A stretch of DNA of 64,000 nucleotides. Source: Chryseobacterium lactis. Its GTDB lineage: Bacteria; Bacteroidota; Bacteroidia; Flavobacteriales; Weeksellaceae. Location: NCBI RefSeq assembly GCF_003815875.1, contig NZ_CP033924.1, forward strand, positions 5,022,001 through 5,086,000, written 5' to 3'. The position numbers and the translations under genes are program-made. The first letter of the stretch is position 1. The number at the start of each line of letters is the position of its first letter. The notes under the pieces were generated by a model. The model saw only the letters and a list, made by a program, of their open reading frames with translations, searched no databases and had not been told where the DNA came from. Shown here one piece after another: positions 44,341 through 53,424 of the stretch.

Positions 44341-44697
44341 ATGAATAATATTGAGAAATTGCTCAATGCCATAAAAGAGCAAGCAACAAAGTATTTAATT
44401 GAAAGTGGTGAATTCGCACCCTATGCTACCTATGTAAGAGCAAATGGTAACCTTACTAATATCTCTGCTTATTCAGAATCAACAAATTCAAAAGAAATGT
44501 ATGATATTTTGCTGGCTGGCGCATATGATGATTTAAAAGATGAGGATATTCGGGTTTATGCTATTGCTCAGGACGGAAGATATCAGGGTAAGGATGTATT
44601 GGTTGTGGATTTAATTCTTTCACCTGAAAGCAGATTTCAGCAAATCTATCCCTATACTAAAGATGGTGAAAATGTAAAATTTGGGGAAATGATCTAA
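44341..44697 (+). CDS. Probable immunity protein to the REase toxin
   Basis: A 118-residue, acidic, soluble protein starting 23 bp after the toxin gene. It has helical N-terminus and beta-rich end (DVLVVDLILSPESRFQQIYP). I do not recognise a family. The position right after the toxin tail, the size and the acidity are what is expected of the cognate immunity protein. Confidence 0.55.
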   Translation: MNNIEKLLNAIKEQATKYLIESGEFAPYATYVRANGNLTNISAYSESTNSKEMYDILLAGAYDDLKDEDIRVYAIAQDGRYQGKDVLVVDLILSPESRFQQIYPYTKDGENVKFGEMI

Positions 44698-44707
44698 ATT
44701 CAGATTT

Positions 44708-45688
44708 ATGACGGATAATCCATATTTAAAATTTAAAGATGATGACCTAAAGGAATCTAAAGTTTTAGCCGAAGCATTAAATATTTCTGAAAGTGATTTT
44801 TTAAAAATTCAGGATTGGTTTGACCAGTTACTTCTATATCATCAAGAATTAACAAGTGATAAGGAAGAACAATTCAATGCGGAAAAGAACTTGGAGAATA
44901 GTTTCCATGAACTGATCTCATCAGAAATTGAAAAGAACAGCTATAAGTACATCCTGCCAAAATTGTTGCATTATAACAATGAATTTAATGGCGCATTTTT
45001 AAGGTCGTTATACGTCGCCAGATTGGGAGCTTTGCTCGGAAATAATCTTATCCCAAATTTTGTGAATGACAAGATGATTACGTATTCACCGGAAGATTAT
45101 TTTCATATTACGGTTTATCTTAAGCATAACTATTTTGTTTCGCCGAACAGCAACTTTTTGGAAGGTATTATAAAAATTGAACAGTCCAGAAGTATTTTCA
45201 AAAAAGCTACTGTGGAAGTTAAACTATCAACTTTGAAAAATATACTGGAAATTATAAATCAGATCAGCTTCCACCATGACGTAATCTGTTTTAAAAAGAT
45301 TTTAAAATTAGTGTCTCCCAAAGACATTTTATTGATTGATTATCTGAAAAAATTTAAAGTTGCCAATAATCAGTGCTGCTACAGAATTATTAACCGAATT
45401 ATGAATTTGGAAATAGTTGAAAACAGTTGGGATGACTTTGAGATTAAAGTTCAGCTGATTCATTTCTTTGACACAGCGAGAGGCGCAAATCCCAGTTCGA
45501 GTTGGTTAAAAAAGTTAGATGAACTGACCGTAAGAGTAGGCAGTTCTAAACTTTTACAAACAGCAAATACAGTTTTGGATAATAATAATTGTACGGATCA
45601 TAAAATAGATTATGGGGTCCAATGGAGCGATGATACGGCAAAACGATTTTTGAAATCGGCGCAATGGATTAAGGACATTTGTCGGTAA
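44708..45688 (+). CDS. Hypothetical helical protein in the toxin island
   Basis: A 326-residue, all-helical, soluble protein with no signal or membrane segment, starting 10 bp after the previous gene. The end (GVQWSDDTAKRFLKSAQWI) faintly recalls the N-terminal part of longer DUF4132-like proteins, which could mean a truncated gene, but I cannot support that. It may be a second immunity or accessory protein. Confidence 0.5.
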   Translation: MTDNPYLKFKDDDLKESKVLAEALNISESDFLKIQDWFDQLLLYHQELTSDKEEQFNAEKNLENSFHELISSEIEKNSYKYILPKLLHYNNEFNGAFLRSLYVARLGALLGNNLIPNFVNDKMITYSPEDYFHITVYLKHNYFVSPNSNFLEGIIKIEQSRSIFKKATVEVKLSTLKNILEIINQISFHHDVICFKKILKLVSPKDILLIDYLKKFKVANNQCCYRIINRIMNLEIVENSWDDFEIKVQLIHFFDTARGANPSSSWLKKLDELTVRVGSSKLLQTANTVLDNNNCTDHKIDYGVQWSDDTAKRFLKSAQWIKDICR

Positions 45689-45751
45689 AAAAAATTAAAA
45701 TTCGCTATTTGCCTAAATTGAGAAAAATTATAAAATTCCTCGTCAAATAAA

Positions 45752-46261
45752 ATGGGTAAAAGAGTAAAAACAGAAATCGGGGACATATTCTCGGTGGAAT
45801 TAGAAAATGGGAATAAAAAATATTTCCAATACATCGCTAATGACCGAACCCAATTGAACAGCGATGTTATTAGATCATTTAAAAGAGAATATCCAGCCCG
45901 TGTAATTCCTGATTATTCGGAACTGTTGAAGGGCGATATTGAATTTCATGCACATACCGTGATCAATATTGGAGTAAAACAGGGCTTATATATGCAGGAA
46001 GGTAAAAGTATTGTTTATCCAACTTTAGAGGAAGTCTTATTTCGGGATACAAATGATTATGGTAATAAAGTTGGGGATGAACCGATAAAAGTTTCTGAAA
46101 GGTGGTTTGTATGGAAAATTAATGATGAAGGTTTCAGAAAAGTTGGTAAACTGGAAGGAGAAAACCGAATCGCGGAAATTGGAATTGTAATACCGCCTTT
46201 TGCAATAGCGGAACGAATTAGGACAGGAAAATACAATTTCGTCTATCCAGATTTTGACTAA
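45752..46261 (+). CDS. Imm26-like immunity protein
   Basis: A 169-residue soluble protein. The beginning (KTEIGDIFSVELENGNKKYF, QYIAND) resembles the Imm26 family, in which a small beta barrel opens with GDxFxxxLxxG. It is one of several orphan immunity-like genes after the Rhs toxin, in line with immunity arrays that protect against toxins of neighbours. Family call is by motif memory. Confidence 0.5.
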   Translation: MGKRVKTEIGDIFSVELENGNKKYFQYIANDRTQLNSDVIRSFKREYPARVIPDYSELLKGDIEFHAHTVINIGVKQGLYMQEGKSIVYPTLEEVLFRDTNDYGNKVGDEPIKVSERWFVWKINDEGFRKVGKLEGENRIAEIGIVIPPFAIAERIRTGKYNFVYPDFD

Positions 46262-46386
46262 ATAGATGGCAATATGAATAGCCTTACAATTAAGTTTTTT
46301 GGATGCTAATTTTAACCATAATAAAATACCCAATATTACCTATTTAAAAAGAAGCCACCAATTTCCCCCAAAGTATTAAGAGAATA

Positions 46387-47154
46387 ATGGACAATCATAT
46401 AACAATTGAGGTCGATGATAAATTTATATATAATTTATATAAGGCCAGCAGCACGCTATGGTACTTCGATCAGTTGATCGCAGGTGGATTTACAGGATAT
46501 AATTCTATAAAGTTCAAAGACAAAAATGATGTTTTCGTTTGGTTGGAAAATATTGAAATTGAAGGAAAATATTACAAAGGAGTTCTCGCTGAAACAGGTC
46601 AGCCGGAAATCGTTCTCCGAAAAGAATCTGTTGACTGGCTGTTAATAGATAACCAACGACTGATAGGTGGCTACACCATACGTCATTATTACAATATGCT
46701 ATCAGAGGATGAAAGAGTAAATTTTGAAATATATTGTGGATATCGTATTGATCATGGGAATGATTTTTTCAGACCAGACCGTTCAACTCCTGAAGGTGCA
46801 ATAATCACTTTGGAAAATTTTTACAATGAAAATAATATGGAAGGTATTTTATCCTGTAAAGATTTTTATCTGGAAGCGGAAAATGTGATGCAAGAACACA
46901 ATATGGATTGGGATTCAGAAATCCATTCTAAAGTAGTAAGCGTGCTGAGGGTTTCTCTATTAGAGGATTTAGAGAATAAAGGTTTTCCAAATTTTGAGAC
47001 CATTGAGCGCGTGTTCAACCTTATAGAGAGAAGAAAAGATCAGGAGCTAATTGAAGAAACGCTTTACTATCCGGACGGATTTATAACGGTCAATAAATTT
47101 TGGGTTGGTCTAACAAAGGATAACGGTTGGAAAGTGTTGAATCTTGTTGAATAA
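46387..47154 (+). CDS. Hypothetical protein with two domains, immunity-array member
   Basis: A 255-residue soluble protein. The first 110 residues look like a beta-rich DUF2314-like domain (FKDKNDVFVWLENIEIEGKY, YKGVLAETGQ); the second half has an NTF2-like or immunity-type flavour (YPDGFITVNKFWVGLTKDNG). I am not certain of either. It is preceded by a 125-bp spacer and followed 8 bp later by the next gene. Confidence 0.45.
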   Translation: MDNHITIEVDDKFIYNLYKASSTLWYFDQLIAGGFTGYNSIKFKDKNDVFVWLENIEIEGKYYKGVLAETGQPEIVLRKESVDWLLIDNQRLIGGYTIRHYYNMLSEDERVNFEIYCGYRIDHGNDFFRPDRSTPEGAIITLENFYNENNMEGILSCKDFYLEAENVMQEHNMDWDSEIHSKVVSVLRVSLLEDLENKGFPNFETIERVFNLIERRKDQELIEETLYYPDGFITVNKFWVGLTKDNGWKVLNLVE

Positions 47155-47162
47155 AAAAATTA

Positions 47163-47495
47163 ATGCAGGTAGCCATGAAATTAGATGAAATTATAAAAGC
47201 AATCAGAAGAAATACGATTAATGATTTCCTCACCGAAGAAGTGAGTGATATGGACTATGAGAAAATCATTCTGTATGGAGAGTACTCTATAGGAACTGAT
47301 ACAAATTATAGATTCTTTAAATTAAAAAGGGCAATGAAGGAATTACTCAATGATAATGGGATTACATATGAACGGCTTTGTTCACTAAAAGAACTTGGTT
47401 TATTAATAGATTATTATCTTTCTAAGTATGATCGAAAGACAGATGACGTACTTGCAATTGACATTATAGACCATATTCAAAATCCAGATTTTTAA
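47163..47495 (+). CDS. Small hypothetical protein, immunity-array member
   Basis: A 110-residue acidic, helical protein. ATGs at 47163 and 47175 are both possible; the second (MKLDEIIKAIRRNTINDFLT) looks more natural. No family recognised. Tight linkage with its neighbours suggests it belongs to the toxin/immunity island. Confidence 0.45.
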   Translation: MQVAMKLDEIIKAIRRNTINDFLTEEVSDMDYEKIILYGEYSIGTDTNYRFFKLKRAMKELLNDNGITYERLCSLKELGLLIDYYLSKYDRKTDDVLAIDIIDHIQNPDF

Positions 47496-47522
47496 ATATA
47501 TCCCATGTTGGGAACCAAAATT

Positions 47523-48548
47523 ATGAAATACTTCTATCTCTCTTTATTTATCTTTTTTGCAGGGGTAATCAAAGCCCAGGTGAACCAGTTTTATACCGAT
47601 GCCTACCAGACTATTGATAATATGCTGGACGATAAGCAGAAATACAGTTTTAAAACTGCTGTTCTGAGTGTGGAAAATGCATATTATCAGGGCAAACTAG
47701 ACACAGTTGAGCTTGACAGGAAAATCCGATTTATGGCCAACTTTTGCAAAACAATTATTAAGAACCGGGATCTTACTTACAATGAAAAAGATAAGGAGAC
47801 GGTTAGCAAATATGCTGCAATTTTCTCGGTGATCTGTGAGGAAACGCCAATTTTAATAAACCAGGATACGATTCGCTACAAACCATTTTCTTATGATTTT
47901 GAGGACGTGTTTGGACACAGAGAGCTGGCGAATCTGTTTGTTTCCAAACTGATAAATACACAGAAAGGCAACTGTAACTCGTTGCCCTACCTATATAAGA
48001 TCCTCGCCGAGGAAATTGGTGTAAATGCTAATTTGGCCCTTGCTCCCAATCATATTTATATAAAGCATAACATTAAGTCAATAGGTTGGTATAATACCGA
48101 ACTTACCAGTGGTATATTCCCACAGGATTCCTGGCTAATGGCATCGGGGTTTATCCATTTGGATGCGATTGAAAATGGTGTATATATGAAAGCGCTTGAT
48201 GATAAAGAAAGCTTAGCGTTGTGCTTGGTAGATCTGGCAAATGCATTTAATAGGTCTTTTCCGGATAATGATGGCAGCTTCGCTTTAAAATGTGCTGATC
48301 GTGCGATACAAATATTTCCGAATCTGATAACGGCCTTAATTCTAAAAACGGAAACGCATAAAAACCAATATTTAAAACTTGAAAAAAATTCTTCAAGTGC
48401 TGTCAGGCTGCTTTCAAAAATCAATGCTGAATATAGTTACATACATAAGATCGGATACAGAAATATGCCGGAAGGAATGTATTTAGAGTGGTTAACATCA
48501 TTAAAAATCGAAAGAAAAAAATATAGTGATCAAAGAGTAGTACTTTGA
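47523..48548 (+). CDS. Secreted protein with Cys/His pair, paralog of the 41815 gene
   Basis: A 341-residue exported protein when started at 47523, giving a clean signal peptide (MKYFYLSLFIFFAGVIKAQ); the frame is open from an ATG at 47505. It aligns by eye with the 41815 protein: VENAYYQG, YDFEDVFGH, FVSKLINTQKGNCNSLPYLY, APNHIYIKH, then TPR-like repeats. Cys151 and His177 keep the same 26-residue spacing. The two paralogs bracket the toxin/immunity island. They may be remnants of two toxin cassettes, each led by such a gene. Confidence 0.65.
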   Translation: MKYFYLSLFIFFAGVIKAQVNQFYTDAYQTIDNMLDDKQKYSFKTAVLSVENAYYQGKLDTVELDRKIRFMANFCKTIIKNRDLTYNEKDKETVSKYAAIFSVICEETPILINQDTIRYKPFSYDFEDVFGHRELANLFVSKLINTQKGNCNSLPYLYKILAEEIGVNANLALAPNHIYIKHNIKSIGWYNTELTSGIFPQDSWLMASGFIHLDAIENGVYMKALDDKESLALCLVDLANAFNRSFPDNDGSFALKCADRAIQIFPNLITALILKTETHKNQYLKLEKNSSSAVRLLSKINAEYSYIHKIGYRNMPEGMYLEWLTSLKIERKKYSDQRVVL

Positions 48549-48574
48549 ATAAATCAATAACTGTTAGTTCTTGA

Positions 48575-48597
48575 AATTAAAAGTTCGACTTCTAATT
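48575..48597. terminator. Weak hairpin between convergent genes
   Basis: AATTAAAAGT (48575-48584) and ACTTCTAATT (48588-48597) pair with one mismatch around TCG. It lies between the stops at 48548 (+) and 48652 (-). T tracts are poor. Confidence 0.3.
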
Positions 48598-48651
48598 GTA
48601 ATTTGTTTACTGCCACTTTTTCAAATATTGCCTAAAAAAAAGATAAATAGA

Positions 48652-49914
48652 TCACAGTTTTCTACGTTTACGTTTACTCTTTCTTTTCATCCGGTTTTCA
48701 AAATCAATTTCCTCAAAATCTTCTCCCTGTGATCCTGGTATCATTGAGCCCGTTCCCTCAATAAAATTATCGGTCAGATTGGTTAAAATTCCTTCATCTA
48801 TGAAATCAAATAATTTATGGATCGGCAGGTCATTTTTTTGACCAGTACCATAATCATCGCTGAGTGGCCTTGCCCCTATCGACCAATACTCGTTAAAGAA
48901 ATTTGCAGAAAGGTTCTTCCCTAACTGTGAGCCGTTCCAGACAGAATGACTTTCATGGTCGATAAAAGTTACACCATAAATTCTACCTTCATCATTTCTG
49001 CGTACTACAATATTGATTCCCTGTTTTGCCAACTGTTTTTTAAATTCTATCTCACTATTGGTAATTGCTAGAACAGATTCACAGGTATTCTTTAAAATTG
49101 ATTTTGCTGGGCTGGATTTCATAGCGATTTTGCTTTCTTCAAAATGACTGAGTAGAAATTCCATTCCAGCCTTTTTTCCGAATAATGAAGCTTTAAAAGG
49201 ATTGCTCGCTTTATTACCTTTTTCATCCAACGCAAAATAAACAAGACCACTTTTAGGCTGTCCCTGAATTTCTCCTTTAACCTCTTCGGCGGTGATATTA
49301 AATAATGATAAAAGCGCGTTATACCCCCCAAGAGTCTGAAATTGGTAGTGTTGGGGTATATATCGGACCACCGCTGAAATCTGGCTCTTGATATTTCCTT
49401 TTTTATGGTTAACAGGTCTAAAATTAAGCTCATCTTTAGTTAATTTTTCCGTTGCGGGCAATAACCCATATTCCTTTTCAATATTCCTGCAGATAGTCAT
49501 CGATTTGCCGTGATCATTATAATCGGGAATTTTCTTTCCGTCAGATTTTACACATGTGGTAACTATGTGCATATGGGTTCTTTCAATATCTGTATGTTTA
49601 AATATAATGTAAGGCTGATTTCCAAATCCCATTTTTTTCATATATTCATTGGCAATATTAATAAGATCATCGTCCACTACTTTATCATTCGGATCAGGAT
49701 TTAAAGAAATATGACGGATTGGTTTCTCTGTTTTATTGTTAGCTGTAAGATATGGATCAAAACATTTCATTAGATAACTGACCGAATAAGTTCCATCGAA
49801 ACTTTCCGGCATATTATTAAGACCAAGAATCTCCCCATTTTCACTTGCTACTTTTTGAAAATTGTAGGTAATTACTCCGTAAAGGTTTGCTCCTTTCCCA
49901 ATTTTAGCGATCAT
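48652..49914 (-). CDS. mobB: MOBP-type relaxase (MobB-like)
   Basis: A 420-residue relaxase that nicks oriT to start transfer. The metal-binding histidine set HTDIERTHMHIV (His107, Asp109, His114, His116) is intact in the N-terminal relaxase domain (about 1-155). The C-terminus is very basic (MKRKSKRKRRKL). It overlaps its accessory gene by four bases (49911-49914). In related elements the T4CP gene follows; here the next genes downstream are on the other strand. Confidence 0.9.
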   Translation of the reverse strand: MIAKIGKGANLYGVITYNFQKVASENGEILGLNNMPESFDGTYSVSYLMKCFDPYLTANNKTEKPIRHISLNPDPNDKVVDDDLINIANEYMKKMGFGNQPYIIFKHTDIERTHMHIVTTCVKSDGKKIPDYNDHGKSMTICRNIEKEYGLLPATEKLTKDELNFRPVNHKKGNIKSQISAVVRYIPQHYQFQTLGGYNALLSLFNITAEEVKGEIQGQPKSGLVYFALDEKGNKASNPFKASLFGKKAGMEFLLSHFEESKIAMKSSPAKSILKNTCESVLAITNSEIEFKKQLAKQGINIVVRRNDEGRIYGVTFIDHESHSVWNGSQLGKNLSANFFNEYWSIGARPLSDDYGTGQKNDLPIHKLFDFIDEGILTNLTDNFIEGTGSMIPGSQGEDFEEIDFENRMKRKSKRKRRKL

Positions 49915-50348
49915 TTTTCAAGGTGTTTTTTTTCAAATTCGCGTGTTAAGTCAATGATTTTCCGACAAAGTTCTGCAAGTTCAGCAGTCTGATTTTCTAA
50001 TTTGAAAAGATATGCCGCGGCCTTTTTCTCTGAAAAATTTCGGTATAAAATCTTTACTATCTGGTTATAATTTACGCCTATTGATCGGAATTGGCTATAT
50101 AAATTGGTTAACCTGGTATGATAATCCACTGCATTCATATCAATTTTTACTGTCTTTATGGTTCTATCAAACATGCAAGCTGTGATAAAATGGGCCATTA
50201 CTTTCATACCTGACTTCTCAAATAGCGATAAGAAACGATCATTCTCCTTATCGTTCAAACTTATGGAATACCGGTGTCTTGCCGGATCAACCTTGGGCTT
50301 GCGCCCAGACTTTTTGATTTGCTCTTTTTTTTGATTGTCCATTGTCAA
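49911..50348 (-). CDS. mobA: Relaxosome accessory protein (MobA-like)
   Basis: A 145-residue DNA-binding protein with the start typical of Bacteroidota mobilisation proteins: basic N-terminus, then RHRYSISLNDKENDRFLSLF, a ribbon-helix-helix-like segment. The C-terminal half is helical with NYNQIVKILYRNFSEKKAAA. It would bind oriT and help the relaxase. The likely oriT lies directly upstream. Confidence 0.85.
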   Translation of the reverse strand: MTMDNQKKEQIKKSGRKPKVDPARHRYSISLNDKENDRFLSLFEKSGMKVMAHFITACMFDRTIKTVKIDMNAVDYHTRLTNLYSQFRSIGVNYNQIVKILYRNFSEKKAAAYLFKLENQTAELAELCRKIIDLTREFEKKHLEK

Positions 50349-50406
50349 AAATTAATGTTTTAATGAAAACCTCGACTTCGGAGAGTGTTTTTAAAGCCCC
50401 GCTAGG

Positions 50407-50497
50407 GCAAGTTGTTTTGAGCGGCGGAATTTATTTCGAGCTGCTCAAAAGATAACTTGCTCCTTTCCGATGAAAGGATTCCGCCAGCGATGGCGGA
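50407..50497. other. Probable origin of transfer (oriT) region
   Basis: Directly upstream of mobA. GCAAGTT (50407-50413) plus TTTTGAGC (50415-50422) pairs with GCTCAAAA (50443-50450) plus AACTTGC (50454-50460), an interrupted 15-bp stem. Then TCCTTT/AAAGGA (50461-50478), and TCCGCCA (50480-50486) / TGGCGGA (50491-50497) around GCGA. GGCGGAAT (50423-50430) can also pair with ATTCCGCC (50478-50485). Position and dense inverted repeats fit an oriT. The nick site is not identified. Confidence 0.5.
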
Positions 50498-51118
50498 TTG
50501 AGTAACAACGATTAAAGGATTTTATTTTTTAAATCCATCAACAGTATATGAGCTTCTTTTATGTCTTCCACGAATCCTATACAAAGTAAAGGCTAGTTTT
50601 TCAAAGGCTCACCATATCAACAAGAGCCAAAAACCGCCGCTTCTGGTCAATCAATTCCAGGTAATTATAGTGCATTAAAAAATACTTCTTCTTTGTGCTA
50701 TCAAGCAAGATAAGCTGATAGTTTTCCGGATATCAGGCAGGCAAAAAGTCATGGGGGCAAATCATCAGGCCAGTTATACAGCGAACTTGTTTTCAAGCCT
50801 GCCAGAAAACATGATTTCAGGACGACAGTCGAGTTATGATCCTGTCCCGCCTGAAAAATATCCGGGATTCAGGGATGAAGGAAGAATTGATGGACAGATT
50901 GCTTTCCGGAAATAAATAAGATCGGCAGGATGGATAGAAAGTCTGAAGGATAGGATGAAAATCGGCAAGAATGCAGGCTTGACGGATTCCTTTTGGAAAA
51001 TCAGTCAGTCATTCTATCTGGAAAGAGAACAATAAATATGGCAAGCCATCACGCAGGAGATCCGGTTTGCAGGATAGACCAAATACTATTTTATAATAAT
51101 TTTTAAAAATCTAGAAAA
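50498..51118. other. Gene-free region between mob and tra blocks with folded segments
   Basis: About 620 bp without a gene. CCGGATAT (50726-50733) pairs with ATATCCGG (50858-50865), and GGCAGGC (50736-50742) with GCCTGCC (50797-50803). CAGG-type words are frequent from 50730 to 51080. It may contain the traA promoter, further oriT elements, or a non-coding RNA. Confidence 0.4.
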
Positions 51119-51898
51119 ATGGAAAAAAAGAAAAAAACATTATTTGTGGCATTCTCCAGCCAAAAGGGAGGTGTCGGTAAAAGTACTTTCACCGCGATTT
51201 TAGCGAGTACATTACATTATAGTCGAGGACTTAATGTAGCTGTTTTTGACTGCGACTATCCCCAACACAGTCTTGCCCAGATGAGACAGAGAGACCAATC
51301 CGCAATTATGAAAAATGAGACCTTTAAAAAATTGGCTTTCCAACAATTTAAGACAATAAATAAGAAAGCTTATCCCATATTTCAATGTAAGCCTGAACTT
51401 GCCTTAAAAGAAGCAGAGCAATTTTTAAAATTGTCGCCCATTCCTGTTGACATCATATTTTTTGATCTACCTGGAACAGTTAACACTCCCGGCCTTCTAA
51501 GCACTCTTGCGGGAATGAACCACATTTTTTCTCCGATAACTGCGGATCGCGTTGTGCTTGAAAGTACACTTTCTTTTACCGATGTCATGACCAACGTTTT
51601 GATCAAAAATGGAGAGACCTCGATTGAAACAATTAGACTCTTCTGGAATCAGGTAGACGGCAGGGAAAGGTCTGTTCTATATAACCATTATGATAAAATA
51701 ATTCATGAACTGGGATTGACATTGATGGAAACTAGAGTTACTGACAGCAAACGATTCAGAAAAGAAAGTGAATCAGAAGCGAAAACGGTTTTTAGGTCAA
51801 CTCTGCTCCCACCGGATAGAAGACTTGTAAGGTCCTGTAAAATGGATATGTTCATTGAGGAATTTCTGAAAACAATAAAACTGAAGGATAATGGATAA
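51119..51898 (+). CDS. traA: ParA-family ATPase (TraA)
   Basis: A 259-residue ParA/MinD-type ATPase, called TraA in CTnDOT-like elements. The deviant Walker A is SQKGGVGKST (residues 14-23). The Asp-rich second motif is VAVFDCDYPQ and the third is IIFFDLPGTVN. It is first gene of the traA-D unit and overlaps the next gene by eight bases. The role is probably in maintenance or DNA positioning. Confidence 0.88.
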   Translation: MEKKKKTLFVAFSSQKGGVGKSTFTAILASTLHYSRGLNVAVFDCDYPQHSLAQMRQRDQSAIMKNETFKKLAFQQFKTINKKAYPIFQCKPELALKEAEQFLKLSPIPVDIIFFDLPGTVNTPGLLSTLAGMNHIFSPITADRVVLESTLSFTDVMTNVLIKNGETSIETIRLFWNQVDGRERSVLYNHYDKIIHELGLTLMETRVTDSKRFRKESESEAKTVFRSTLLPPDRRLVRSCKMDMFIEEFLKTIKLKDNG

Positions 51899-52289
51899 AA
51901 ATGAGAAAAAAGCGAACCTCCCAAAAGTTGATGAAGAATATCTTATGCAAGTTATGGCTGAGGGTACACGGGATCCAAATCTGCCAGTTCAGCAAGAACC
52001 TTCTGCTGAAAATAAGCCTGTGGTGAAAGATAAACCGAAAGGAAAAAGACAGCCAGAAGGAAGCTACGGGGAACTTTTTCTTAAAAATCATTCCATGAAC
52101 CGAAGAGGTGAAAAGAGTATCTATATCAGGCCGGAATATCATGAACGTTTATCAAGAATAGTACAGGTTATTGGCGAAGATAAAATCCCGTTGTATGCCT
52201 ATCTAGACAATATTCTGAATCACCACTTTGAACTTTTTGAAAAGGCAATTACAGATGACTTCAATGATAAGTTTAAACCAATCTTCTAA
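51891..52289 (+). CDS. DUF3408 protein (TraB-like)
   Basis: A 132-residue protein. The first 65 residues are charged and disordered; the C-terminal part (SIYIRPEYHERLSRIVQVIG, then YLDNILNHHFELF) is the DUF3408 ribbon-helix-helix-like domain found after parA in Bacteroidota ICEs. It starts inside the end of traA. It probably works as a ParB-like DNA-binding partner. Confidence 0.8.
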   Translation: MDKNEKKANLPKVDEEYLMQVMAEGTRDPNLPVQQEPSAENKPVVKDKPKGKRQPEGSYGELFLKNHSMNRRGEKSIYIRPEYHERLSRIVQVIGEDKIPLYAYLDNILNHHFELFEKAITDDFNDKFKPIF

Positions 52290-52307
52290 TTATTTCAATT
52301 TATAACA

Positions 52308-52595
52308 ATGAATATCAAAATGAAAAAACAACAGAATAGCCAATTGAAAAAAACACTTCATATAGATGAGTATGAATGTGCTTTTTTAAAGCCGACAAGT
52401 ACTGTAGCCAGATGTGGAAAATCGGTTTACATATGTTCGGATTTTCACAAGAAACTTACCCGGATCGTATGTATCCTTGGGGACGGTGAAATTACCCTCA
52501 CTGACTATATCCATAATGTCCTGAAGCAGCATTTTGAAAATTTCGCTGACGAGATAAACACAATCCATGCCCTGAACCAAAAACCAATATTATAA
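52308..52595 (+). CDS. DUF3408 protein (TraC-like)
   Basis: A 95-residue paralog of the previous protein. The shared stretch is SVYICSDFHKKLTRIVCILG and YIHNVLKQHFENF. The disordered N-terminus is short here. It is 18 bp downstream in the same operon. Confidence 0.78.
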   Translation: MNIKMKKQQNSQLKKTLHIDEYECAFLKPTSTVARCGKSVYICSDFHKKLTRIVCILGDGEITLTDYIHNVLKQHFENFADEINTIHALNQKPIL

Positions 52596-52597
52596 CG

Positions 52598-53212
52598 ATG
52601 GAAGTATTGATTTTAATCTTTCTTTTAACAATAATCATTCTTTTGTTGAAAGATAAATTGGTTATAAACAAAATTACAAGAACTCAGATCGTCGCTCCTA
52701 AGAAAGATCAGAAGGATATCATGGGCAAATCCAACTATGATGGAAGACTTACCGCGCCAAGTGTATCCACTGAAAGCCAAATAAATGAGCGAAAGGATAA
52801 AGAGAATAATTTTGAAATGAAAACCGAGGGAAAGGGTTTAGAACATCCTGTTCCAGATGGAAATTCTGATGAAAATTCCGAAGAGCAAATTGACTACGAG
52901 GAAGAAGAGGAAGAATTTAAAAACATGGGACTTCCAAATGATGTCAGAGGGTATGCCAAAGGGGTTTCCTTTCAGGAACTCAATGATGCCGGGCAGGTAT
53001 TAAGGAACAATGATCCGGAACCTGTTTCAGTTAAAAAGGCCGTTGCTGTAGTTCGTAAAATAGAAGGTACCGACCTGTTCTATCTTTTGGAAAATGCTAT
53101 GGAAGGTTCATCCCGTAAGATCGCAGATCTTTTGAATAAGAATTTGCCAAACGAAGAAGAACCTAAAACTTCTGAAAACAGTGATGATTTTAACATTGGG
53201 GATTTTATTTAA
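52598..53212 (+). CDS. TraD-like conjugation protein
   Basis: A 204-residue protein with an N-terminal membrane anchor (MEVLILIFLLTIIILLLKDK), a charged linker with an acidic run (EEQIDYEEEEEEF) and a helical C-terminal domain (VKKAVAVVRKIEGTDLFYLL). It corresponds in place to TraD of CTnDOT-type elements. It begins two bases after the previous stop, and a terminator overlaps its stop codon, closing the traA-D operon. Confidence 0.65.
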   Translation: MEVLILIFLLTIIILLLKDKLVINKITRTQIVAPKKDQKDIMGKSNYDGRLTAPSVSTESQINERKDKENNFEMKTEGKGLEHPVPDGNSDENSEEQIDYEEEEEEFKNMGLPNDVRGYAKGVSFQELNDAGQVLRNNDPEPVSVKKAVAVVRKIEGTDLFYLLENAMEGSSRKIADLLNKNLPNEEEPKTSENSDDFNIGDFI

Positions 53213-53230
53213 GATCCCCTTTGTTTTTTT
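53198..53230 (+). terminator. Terminator overlapping the end of the TraD-like gene
   Basis: GGGGAT (53198-53203) / ATCCCC (53214-53219), ten-base loop that contains the stop codon, then CTTTGTTTTTTT. Confidence 0.7.
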
Positions 53231-53424
53231 ACCGGCTTTCAAGTCATTAGTTCTTTAAAAAATCCTTCTCATTATTTGCCGTTGAAGTACAAAACCTGTT
53301 ATATGATTTATTTTTAGGGCGACAGCGCAATTGAAAGACAAAAGATGCCCTAAAATTCCTTTTAAACAATGCTATTGCTTTTCCAAACATTTTTGCTCCA
53401 TAACAATAACAAATATTCATTATT

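Noticed and set aside
44708..45688. Truncated DUF4132 protein
   Set aside because: Only the last 20 residues hint at it, which is not enough to name a family or call a pseudogene.
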